Source: Haliclystus octoradiatus (taxonomy: Eukaryota > Cnidaria > Staurozoa > Stauromedusae > Haliclystidae). From it: DNA of 64,000 nucleotides. The notes under the pieces were generated by a model, which saw only the letters and a program-made list of their open reading frames with translations, was not told the DNA's origin and ran no database searches. The stretch spans positions 25,774,350 through 25,838,349 of the forward strand of contig OU744450.1 in assembly GCA_916610825.1 (NCBI GenBank), given 5' to 3'. Numbering within the stretch: the first letter of the stretch is position 1; each line of letters starts with the position of its first letter. Made by a program: the position numbers and the translations under genes. Shown here piece by piece: positions 1-12,200 of this stretch.

Positions 1-134
1 CAAGTCTGTCACTGTCTGCATAGCATATCAAAGGTTCAATGTTCCCAACTGTCAAGAATCAGATCAACAACAATCTGTATCACTCTATGACCCTTCCTTG
101 TCCAACCAACTTGAAGAAAGTGTCATTAAATTAC
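1..134 (-). other. SPTAN1: alpha-spectrin intron, cut by window edge
   Basis: Intron downstream of coding exon 26. No further exon is visible before the left edge. Confidence 0.7.
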
Positions 135-249
135 CTTTTCTTGGATCCACGATTCCACCTCCTTTGCTTCACGTAAAACAGCATGATGGCGAATCGATTC
201 TTCTAATTGTTTATGTCTCTCTTGGGCTAAACCAATCAATTCAGCATAC
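135..249 (-). CDS. SPTAN1: alpha-spectrin coding exon 26 (residues 1056-1094), last in window
   Basis: Acceptor TTTAG|G completes the AA|G lysine codon; donor AAG|GTAATT. YAELIGLAQERHKQLEESIR and EAKEVESWIQEK are spectrin-repeat helix C and the next helix A with its W. The gene continues left of the window. Confidence 0.94.
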
Positions 250-3200
250 CTAAATAGAAATACAAAATGTAAATATAAATATAAATGTTAATATAATTAT
301 TATGTCTGAGGCACAATAACAACGAAAGTGATCAATGCTAAATGCAGAGCAATATAGAAAGGTTGACTCAAAGATTATGAGTTTTAAAGTCTGTTATTCT
401 GAAATTCGTGTAAGAACGTTCTTCGGACAGTTTACTCATTATGAAGATTTGTACGTGTGTATATACTGTACGCATAACTTTCATAATGAATAAACCGTCT
501 GAAAAGCGTCATTACTCGAAACTCAGAGTAATGGATCAAACTTGTCATCTTTGAGTCAACTTCTCTGAATGTAAATATAAAGCAGTTTTCTTGTTGCAAT
601 CATTCACATAATAACACTGATATGTGAGAGTAGCCCAAAAACTTGACATTTTACAACAGACTAAAACCCTTCAAACAGCATAACCATTTTTCTTGAGTAC
701 TAAAACAACAACAAATAGAATAACAAACAGGCCAGATAGAATATAATAACAGCAAGCTATTTACTTCTGGTCAATTTCTCCCTGTCTGTCGGTGATGGTA
801 TCTTGCGAAGGGATATTTGAGAGTAGCTCTTGTGATGCGCTTTTTGAATCAATACGCTTGAGGCAGGACGACGGAACAAAACCTTGACGATCTTCACTTT
901 GAACTTTCCACCAATCCTACGAATTACGAAGAATAAAACAGAAGATAGAACATAGATAACCAGAATAGAATCATCCTATTTAATTTTATTGCCTGGTGAT
1001 AAACTCCAGCTTTCTTTACCAGTAATTTTTCAGACCTTATTTTTAGACCATTTATCATTCTCGACTGATGAAAGTTTTAAAATTCTTTTTTAACACCCTT
1101 GAACTAGCATACATCATGTAGAAATTGATTTGTACATACAAACCATGTCAAACTTTTTGATAGTTCAAAATGCAATTCATCAATTCACAAGGTAAACCAA
1201 TGATTTTTTATCCGGTCATTTTATTTCCTAGGGTATTAAATTGAAATAATAAAAAAGTTTGAACTTTAAAAAAAGCTTGTCAGATGTCATCAACTACAAA
1301 ATTACGCAAAAGAATTTAGTCACCAGTAGAAGTGCACCGATTAATCGTAAAATAATCAGAAGTGCAAGTTAATCTGCATTTTTAACATTTTTGGATCATC
1401 GGTAATCGGCCAACTATTATTTCTGATTGTCTGATTGGCAACATTTTTGAGTATAAACAATCTTCATCAATATGTGAGTTTTATTCATATTATCTTTCAA
1501 AAAAAGACTTGAATAAACTTTATACAAATGCTACAAACAAATACAATTGGAGATGATTTTATTTCCCAAAATTATGTATTGGAAAATAATCGGTTTACCG
1601 ATTAATCAACCGATTATTGTAATTTTTTTATTAAAAAGCTTCTTTGGTGTTGATTCGATAAGAAAAGTCAAATTTTTTTTTTTTTAATATAATTAAAACA
1701 CTTTCGTTAACTTTTCTATTATAATTTTATTGGTAAATATTGATCGGTGTAGATAATTGGCAAAAGTATCAACGGTGCAGCTCTAGTCAGAAGATAGGAG
1801 CATTTTATTGTAAATCTTCTTCGTCCATCATTCAATCAATTTACCTTGTTTGTACTGTTCAGAAGTGTAAGCATTTGTCCTTTTCTGATAGATATTTCAC
1901 GAGCTGTGTTCTCATGGTAATCATCCATAGCAACAACACATTCTTTCTCGGCCATATCACCTTGCAAAAGAAGAGGCTGTAGCAAAAAATAAACAAATAC
2001 AATGTTTATTGATAACGCAATAAACTAAACACAAAAATAAATCAATTGTCTTTTTCTCATTTTTTGAAACCGGCCATGTTGCACTATGAATTTTGAAATT
2101 CTGAAAACCTACTGAAAACGTACTGAAAACGTACTAGATAGGCTACTGAATTGGGCTCTTTTAAGAGGTTTCAAATTTGAAGGTGCGTTTCAATAGATTT
2201 TCAGTAGAGTGAGTAAGATCTAGATCTCAGTGTCTGGTGATTTTCAATATGGTTTTAGTACTCAATTCCATTCCAGTAGGTTTTCAGTAGCGATTCAGTT
2301 TATCCAAGATTTATAGTGTTGGTACCTTATTTCAATGGATTGGTTGTTTAATTCATTAGTATTGTAGTAGTGTGCGTTTGTAACACATAAGCTGTATATC
2401 AAATAGGGTTAATATATTAGTATGTCAGTACAGTAACTTGAAACGATTGATCAGCGACGCAGGCTACTAGTTACTGTTAAATAAAATAGATTGTTGACTT
2501 ACTTCACATTGTAGACTTTCTTCTCGCAACTCTTGGATCACAGTATTGAATGCTTCCAAATCAGACATGGCAGCTTCATGTTTTTTCAGCATAGCCTATA
2601 AAGTAAACACAATGTAAAACAATTTTGCAAGTTGAGAACTAAATATTGAGACATAATTATGCGATATGGAGCGGGTAAGAAGGCTGTATAGGATTGAATT
2701 AACATAAGTAGTGCGTAATGATTACAAGAAAAATGCTAAAGATCACAAGGTGTCACACCATCTCCATTGCTATTCAATAACAATGCAAGTGCAACACAGC
2801 TGTGCGCCAGCATATATATCAGAGTCATTCCGATTCAAAAGTAGCAACACACGGGCAGGGAAACGTCATGACTTTGAAATTTCAAGATACAATCTAGCAT
2901 GGGGTAAAAACTCAGTTGTAAGAGTTGGTGGCAAATTATACGATGAACTTTCAAAGGATACCAATTCTGAAATGTTAAAAATTAACAACAGGCCTTTTAT
3001 TTAAAGCTTGGCTATCATCTAAGAATTTGGTAGAAATGTACAGTACATTTTAAATTAACTTTAAGCAATAACAATAGCATAATATCAAATACATATATAC
3101 ATAGCTTAAACTACATTATTTACATATATACATAACTTAAACTACATTATTTACATATATACATTGCTCGACATTCTGTAAAACATGCCTTCGGCAACTT

Positions 3201-6200
3201 CACACTTTTTTTTGTGAATGTAGAATTTGAGGTAAATGAAATAGATTGATGATGATGATGATGATAACATATTAATCTATACATAGACATGTCAATGTCT
3301 GTGTATCTGTATGTATGTATGTATGTATGTATGTATGTATGTATGTATGTATGTATGTATGTATGTATGTATGTATGTATGTATGTGTATCTGTATGTAT
3401 GTATGTATGTATGTATGTATGTATGTATGTATGTATGTATGTATGTGTATCTGTATGTATGTATGTATGTATGTATGTATGTATGTATGTATGTATGTAT
3501 GTATGTATGTATGTATGTATGTATGTATGTATGTATGTATGTATGTATGTATGTATGTATGTATGTATGTATGTATGTATGTATGTATGTATGTATGTAT
3601 GTATGTATGTATGTATGTATGTATGTATGTATGTATGTATGTATGTATGTTAAGAGCAGTTTTCTCTTCCAATTATAGGATGACAGCTTTAAAACACATA
3701 AAATTAGAATCAGAATCATCCAAATATTGTTATGACAGCCTTTGTTTTTTAGATTTTGAATTCTGTCTCTCGCATAACATATCTTTCTCTTGTGATTTAG
3801 CTTTGCGTTGTGCAATTTGGCAATTTTCACACGCATGATTAAACTTCTGTAGCTTTTACTTTTGATATTAAATTCCAACAGGTGTTGCTCCATTTGAAGA
3901 TTCATTTATTATTGTTTACCTAAATTAATTCTGGAAATCAGACTTATCAACTCGCTTCTGTTAAAATACCTGTGCAGTATCTTCATCTTTGCCGTAATCT
4001 TTACTGGCAATAATTGGTTCCTTTTCATTCATCCATAGTTCTGCTTCGCCTGCATCAGCTAAATATTGATGAGTTTTAACTGAATCATCTAAATCCTTCT
4101 TTCTCACACTTGCCTTATCCTGAAGAAAGAAACAAGCATTTATCTTTATTAGATCAAATACAAAAACAACAAAACAAAAACATGGGGAATAGTCTGAATG
4201 GAGAGTATATTTTTAATGCAAGCTCTGCTACTTTGGACATAACTTTTGCTTACAAGAGCAATTCAGAAGGTCCAGAATAAATATTTGAAAACGTTGCCTG
4301 TTATGCTACAAGGATGAGAAAACTTTAATATCCTTGTTCACATTGAAGGGACATTGAAACCCTGCCAGAGATTTTGTGCGTAATAATACGTTTTTGTTAG
4401 GATATCGCAAAGGTTTAGGCCTTCTGGGAACCAAACATTGAGAATGGAATTCTTCCAAAATCATCCATCAAAATGCTTCAGAATTTGAAGAATTCTGATC
4501 AGAAGTTACTTATTGCGAAGATACAGCCTCGCGGGAAAATTTGTTGTGTTCATGAACTGTTCATAAACAGGTCATGAAAATTGGGCCATTTGACGAACTT
4601 TTTCACAGGGACAATATTACAAAGTCGGAATAGTCAGTCAGTCCTGAGAAAACCAGTTGTTTATACTGGTATCAGTGTATAATGCATACAAAACCTTATC
4701 AGTTATTGATGATGATGATGACGATGATTTAAATTTACCATGAGGTCTTTCCATTCAGCATGTAAATGTGTAACAGCATCGGAGATATCTTCTTTTGCAA
4801 AATGATCTACAATGTAAAAAATATACAAAAAGTCAACAATAGAATCATTGGACATGGTATCGTTTAGTAACAAAGACACTTCTGTGAAATGCACTTTGTG
4901 GATGTTAGATGGTTTCATATCCATGAATAACTCATGGACAGTTGATGAAAGCTTTGTAAAATCCAATTTGGCTGCAATTCAAATCTGTATTTTGAGAATT
5001 TAGAAGTGTAATGTATACAGATTTAGACATTTTCTAGCCTAGAGTTTTGAGTCACGCGTGTGTCTGAAACTTGAGATTTGAAGCCATGCTAAGCCATGAC
5101 TGACATTGATCGTTGAATTACGCTAAGCGTTATTCAACATTTAGCTTGTAGCGACGGCCGGTCAATGTTGTCCCTTTAACAAGCAACAATGTACAATTTC
5201 AAAATAAATCTCTGATTTGGTAAACTGATGAATTAAATCACATTCATCTATTCTCTAAATCCGGACACGAGAATTCAAATTTCAAAAATGATCTGAAATT
5301 CAGGATATCTAGATGAGCTGTTATAGATTTCAATTAGCAAAAGGTAATGATTAAATTTTATAAACGGTGAAAATTCTCATATCTGTTACCAACAAAATAT
5401 TCTACAGATCTTTGATTTCTAATCAAGCAGCTGCTGTGCCATAAACAAGTCCAAAGATGTATATAACTCACCCTCGTTGACCATTTCTTCGCCTGTCTGG
5501 CAAACAGCGATTATTCGTGGCTCGTGATTCAACATTTCATGCTATGAATATAAAATAACATTTTGATTCAAACAAATGTTTTGTTATATATGTTTTTTTT
5601 AAAGAAGTTTGAAACGATTTCAGATCTATGTATTAAAATTTGCGATAGGAATAGGAGTAATTTGGTGAAAATTTCCTTAATAATTGTTTATATGCAAGAT
5701 ACAATTTAGTAATACAAGCTATATCGCTTCTCTATGAACACTGCGAGACACAGAAAAATCACAAAAGGTTATTTTCAAGACACAAAACACGAGACACAAA
5801 GGTTTCATGCGTATCTCTCTGCATCTTTTGCATTATTACAATCTACAAATTACCTGTGACGCTGAATGCTTCTTCTGAAGATTCTTTGCTCCCATTAAAT
5901 CTTTTCCTGTAAATAATAAAACCTCATATTATAGACAGCATCATAATTGTTAAGATATTAAAGTAGAAATTGATTAAAGCGTCACTTTTTATAACTGATT
6001 ACTGTCTATATGACTTACTGAAACTTGACTGATTTTCTTGGGCAAATTTTGGTGTATTCTTTCTTTTTATGCATAATTGGCTATAACCGCACATCGCGTA
6101 TCCTGTTGTATACTTTTAATCAGTCACTTATTATGACTAATCGGCATCGATCATTGGTTAATTGCATTATCGTCTCATATTATTTACATTATCGGGTTAT

Positions 6201-9200
6201 AATAAACATCGAAATATGAAAACCATTCTGGTTGACCGTTTTCAGAAAGATCAGGTTACATAGCTATGTGAACATTTTAAAATTTTCTTTTAAAAATACA
6301 GTCAAACCTATAATAATCGTCACCTCTATAAAGCGGCCACCTGTCTATAATGGTCACTCTTGCAATGTCTTAGATAGTATTTTCTATTCAATCAAACCTG
6401 TATATAAAGGTAAAGGCCACGTGTCTATAGTGTTCAATTTATCTACCCCTCGTAGCTGGCCGTTATATACAGGTTTCATTGTAGCAAGATTTGTGGAGTA
6501 TTTTGGGACACTACGAATGACTTGTCAGCTATTCCACAGGCCCATATCTACAAAAATATAACATTAAAATGTTTTAAACATATTCTTGGTCAAACATCAT
6601 ACCCATGTTTAAGGATGATGCCATAGGTTCTTTCTCTTTGATCCAATTTTCTTCGTCTTCTACATCGTGCAAAAGTTGTTGATATCTTAATGAGTCATCA
6701 AGACGTTGTTTTCTAATTGCCATAGGTTCAGCAAGGTCATCAAAGCGTTTTGAAAGGGCTTCTTGTCTTTCTTGGATGACAGGACTGTCAAAATGACCTT
6801 CGTCAATGTACTGCTTTGCCAATTCTTGTACACCATCAACTCGATCCTGGAATAAAACAAATTAATTAATTAAGAAATTGTGAAATTGCAAATGAACAGT
6901 ACTGCGAAACGCAACAATAACAATTACGCGTGAAAGAATTGAGAATTAAGCATAATTAAAACTTAAAACATTTCATCTCGCTTAAAAGGTGACAGGATTT
7001 CAATCAAAGACATTTTTATACTTGTTTAATAAATGTTTATTGCAACGTTTGCTTCGGTAAAATCCCCTGCTAACCAGAGCAGCAGTAGTGAAACAAGAAG
7101 TAGCAATTTCAAAAGACTTTCTATAATACCACAAAGGATTTCTGCGATCTGATTGGTCAAAAGAGCGTGCATGAAACCCTAAGGTAAAACATGGCTCCAA
7201 AAACCGGGAAAAACCGCTAGCTTCAAAGGTTTGATCTGTGATGAAATACAGAAATTATAACTTTCCAATAACAATCCAATAAATATCTCAGTTATGGCAA
7301 CGATTTACAAAATGATATTTAGCTGAAGATCTTTATATTTATTATTTATTGAAAAGCGTCGTAAATGAGTTATTTGCCGTGCAGCATGCAAAATAAAAAC
7401 ACAGAATGAAAGACAATTATAGGCTACGCTGCTTCAAGGTAAACCTTAAATTTAGATAACAAATAGTACATCAATTTCTAGAGAACTATGTACAATTTAT
7501 ATTACAGACGTTCTTGTAATGTACACCTTTCTTTATTCAACAATATATATCGTGCTGTGAGATTTCCTTTGCTTGGTTTATGAATTGAAATTGAATTTGA
7601 ATTTGTGAATTGAAAATTTGCCCACAAATAAGATTCTGACGTTTGTTTTATTTTATAAAAGGGTTACCACACGCTTGCAAATGTTTGCATTCCTATTTCC
7701 TAAACTCGAAATAGTTGGGAGACACTCGGGAAGCTAAAAACCACTCGCTCGGAGCTCGTGATTTTTTAGCGCTTCACTTGTGTCTCCCAACATTTTCTCG
7801 TTTAGTAAATACGAATACAAACATGGCAAGTGTGTGGTAGCCCTTTAATCTAACATTTCTTTCTGTTTGTACTAGCCTTCTTGAATACTGTTTGAGAGTA
7901 TGCTACTTACATTACATTCCCTCTATTAACGCTATGATAGTACTAAACTCTGTTGCATTCTTTGTATTACACAAATCTTCACTTTTAACAAAAGGATTGG
8001 AAAATTGTTGTGTGCTTTGTTGATTTGCCATAAAGTTAGTGCAATGAAGAATTTCGTAGTTGCTACTATGAGCGATGGGAAATAACAACTTATTTACCGC
8101 TCTCGGAGGAAAATAGTCGATTAAATTTATGTCAATGTTATGACAAGCAATCGACCAATCACGGACATTGTTAAAAACCATGAAAATACTAAATATTATT
8201 ATTGCACATTACATTCAGTCTTTCATTTATATACTAATTAGTGGTTAAGTCCCTGTTAAGCAATTGTGGGTAATTTGAGAGCATCCACATAGATAGTTGT
8301 CCATCAACAAATTCCAGACAAGGACATATGCAAAATGGATACGTAGTATGATTATCGACATACTCCCTTGTATAAAGCTTGCCTGCTCCCTCAACTGATT
8401 ACTTACATTATGGATGACCCCTTTCAACAAAATCCATAGATTTCATAGTTGCCAAGCAATGAATAAATATCACACGGTTAACATATAACCTCTTCAACAT
8501 ATAACATCTTCAATGTTATTTACCTTGTGTCCTGTGACATCATTCTCAAGAAGATTATGTTTTTTGATAAGATTTTTCACACTGGTGAGATCCTAAAATT
8601 AACAAACTAACATTGCATGTAAAGTTCAAAACAATTACTTTAACATATTTATAACAAGAATGCAAACCAGTTTTCAATAATTAAATGCTTTTTATATACA
8701 ATATAGAAAGGATGCTATTTAAGTTAATTAACTTTGAAATCGTTATCAAATGTTTGGATTTTGAGACTTTTAGTATTCTAACAACAGTATTTGAATAACA
8801 CTATTGTTTAAAAAAAATGGTTGATTGTTCGCAAACAATAGAAATAGCCTCAAGATATCAGTAGGCATATCTCGTTTTGATTTTTCACAATTCGAATAGC
8901 TGCTATTCGAATAACATCCTTACACAACTGACAGCCACATAGTGCTATGCCCTACAGAGAGATTTAATATTCTGGTAGGTTTTATCCTGAACATTTTGAC
9001 AAGGTATCCAAGCAATTGCTTTCGCAATGTTTGGATCAAATAAAAACTCAAGCTGGCAAACAATTACCTTTCCAATGTCTTCTGAAGCCAGTGCAGTGTC
9101 AGTAGCAGTAAGCCAACGTTCTAAATCATCAATACTTCGCATCAACTGTTGTTCCTGACTTGCTTCTTTTAAACGCAAACCTAACAAAAGATGAATATTT

Positions 9201-12200
9201 TTTGTCTTTAAATCATGCAGAATGGAGACGTACACCAGAAACAATATCAGACTGCTTTTTTTCAAATCTAGTCTGTAATGTTTAAATGGTAGCGTGCAAA
9301 ATGGTTAGCATAATCTTTTTTTCCAAATGTTGTATTTACATTTCAAAGCAAAAGATAGCGAACAAAAACTACAAGTAGTGGTTGTTGAAAATTTTTCGGT
9401 ATTATACATTATGCCATCGTCAATTCAAAAGAAAGAAATCTTAATTTACAAATTACTTGTAGCTATTAATTATTAATTACTTATTTGTAAATTAATATTT
9501 CTTTTTTTTGAACTGACGATGGTATAATGTATAATATCGAAATTTTTTCAACAACCACTACTTGTAGTTTTTTGTGACTATCTATTGCTTTGAAATGTTT
9601 TACAAAGAAACTTTAATTGTTGTATTTACATTGACAAATTTTCTAAATAGGCTATATGGTGTGAATCTCTGTGGTATATTTGACGATCATTTTTGCACTA
9701 GAATATTGTACTAATATTATAGACAATTATACAGCCAGAATTAATCCAAAATACAACAAACCTTTTTCCTTAGACTTGTCTCTAACTTGCATCCAGAGTT
9801 CATCAATTTCTTCAAGTCGTGTAGCGACAATTTCCGATTGATTATGATTAGCATCAATCAATTCCTTTCCTTTTTGATGAATCGTATCAATACGATTTTG
9901 ATTAGCATCTAGTTCAGATTCAAATGCTTGATGTTTCTGTATTTTTCCTTGAAGATTTGTTGGATTCTACAAATCAATCAAACGATAGAAATATTTAAAT
10001 GATAGCTACATTATATGCTTTGGATAGAGTTAAATAAAAAACCTCTAGCATCTTATAGTAGATTGTTGAACAGTATTTAAAATGTTTTAGTTTTGAATTA
10101 ATTTGTATACCATTAAGTGTGTTTTTAGAATATAGGTAGGCATTTTATGGGTAATCTACAATTGAAAAAAACAATGGAATTACTATGTAAATGCTAGTTA
10201 CATGTAATTTAGACAAAGGTATACTAAAACCTTTAGCAGATCAGATGTTACAAGTGTTACAAAGTGTTACAATGTTTTGTCTTCAAATAGTTTCTGTGAC
10301 TTACTCTGTAGGATTCATCTGTAGCAACTTTCAGTTTTTCGTACATCCAAGCTTTTGTTTCTTCCGCTTCACGTTCAAATTGATGATATAGAGAGGAATC
10401 ACCAATACGTGTACGGCGTGTTACAGATTTCTCTTGCAGAATTCTTCGTTTTTCTAAGAGCTGAAACATGGAAATGGATGTAGAATGTAAACATCATCTA
10501 AACCAATCCGAAAGTATCAAATCGAATTTGCTAAATATCCCCCTGGTTTGTATGGAAAATATGGAACATAATTAAATCAGTTTATGTGTAGATATTAAGC
10601 AAGACAGGATATTAAAAAGGGGGTAACTGACTTTGACAGTAACTCACATTGAAATCTGACAACTAATCTTCACAATTCTTGTTCAACCTTAAACAACTGA
10701 TTATTTTCAGAGCCATCTATTTACAAGAGTTGGGACACTCATGCCATTTTTGTTTCTTTTTGCCTGGAGCCGAGCACATTTTTAACAGTGCACATGTGCA
10801 GGAGAATGTTGTGTGTTTTTCAGCTATATTGTATTGTATTTTTTAGCGTGTTTCACTTGAAATAATTGAGAACCTGTTTCCGAAAGAACAAAGATGGCGT
10901 CCAAAAATCACGTGACTGGCATCTGTCCAATAGGAGACGATAGCGGCACATGAAAGTGTGTCCCAACTCTTGTAAATAGATGGCTCTGACTCTTTCCATT
11001 GGGTGGTTTGTGAATGGATATTAATTTTTATGCCAACTTAGTGCTTGAGGAGGAGATCAACTTCAAACATTGTTTGTTTCAACCACTAGAATATTTCAAT
11101 GAGTTGTATTATAATTATAGCTACTTCTTTAGTTTTAAAATACTAGCTTAGGTTGAATGCATATCTCATAAATAGATTTGGTAGTTTAAATATACCCTAC
11201 ATATCATTTCTAGCTTACCATTTCTCTTTTTTGTGCAACTTCGTCACTGGCATAGTGATTGTTACCTTTCAGTCTCTCGGCAAATTCATCAAGATTCTAG
11301 AAACAGAACATGCAAATAAAATAAAGAATATACATCATATTACTAGATGTTATACAATAAAAATGAATGCAATGATCAATGTCATGTGACAGAGATTAAA
11401 TATAACAAAAACAGGGTCCAACAAAAGGTACTATACATTGAGACCTGTATTGAGACATTTGATCTGTAGTGTCGGAGCTGAAATCAACAAAGAGCGTTCA
11501 AAATCATTGCTCTCAGCAAAAAAGCCACTCATCCAGAAATAGAGGAGTGGTATGGGTGCCTCGGTAGGGCGACGCCGTCTACAATACTTTTTAGACCTGT
11601 ATATAACAGTAAGCTATAAAAGGTCGATAATTTGACCCCTAGGTCCTATATGCAGGTGGCTTTTATATACAGGGTTAATTCAATAGAAAATATTATTCAA
11701 GATATTGCAAAATTGATCATTATAGACAGGTGACCATTGTCTCGAGGTGACCGTTATATTACGTTTGATTGTACCGAATGTGTGGTTTTGACTTGTCCTT
11801 TATAATATATTTATATTTACACTATTATTACTGTACATTAAAAATAGTTTTCAAAATAAAATAAATAAAAATATACATTAATATCAATGAAATTAAATGA
11901 ATTGAAACAGTTCATTGAAATCGAACATGTACCTTGATTTTTTCTTCTTGTGTGATGAGAGCATTCTCAAAATCATCTTGTTTCTTTGCCAGGATATCAA
12001 CGCCATCGACAGAGTCACTGTATGGGTCAGCATTGACAAAATTCTAATAAAATATCAAAAGAATGTCTAATTGAAAGGCGGATATCACTATGAATTCAAA
12101 TATTTTAAAATCCTGCGAAATCCCATCCACAAAATTTCAAAAGGATTTCACTAATTTTCCAATACCATAGTGCATGCTCAGGGAGTTGATTTTCAGTGAA

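Noticed and set aside
1740..1982. 80-codon plus-strand open frame
   Set aside because: Antisense shadow of the spectrin SH3 exon.
3301..3650. CRISPR array
   Set aside because: Simple tandem repeat without spacers in a eukaryotic intron.
3147..3905. Open frames rich in Thr-Tyr-Ile-His or Tyr-Val-Cys-Met through the TGTA array
   Set aside because: Produced by a tetranucleotide repeat that is open in several frames on both strands.
9339..9598. MicroRNA precursor
   Set aside because: Arms are far longer than an animal miRNA hairpin and extend as a transposon-like inverted repeat.
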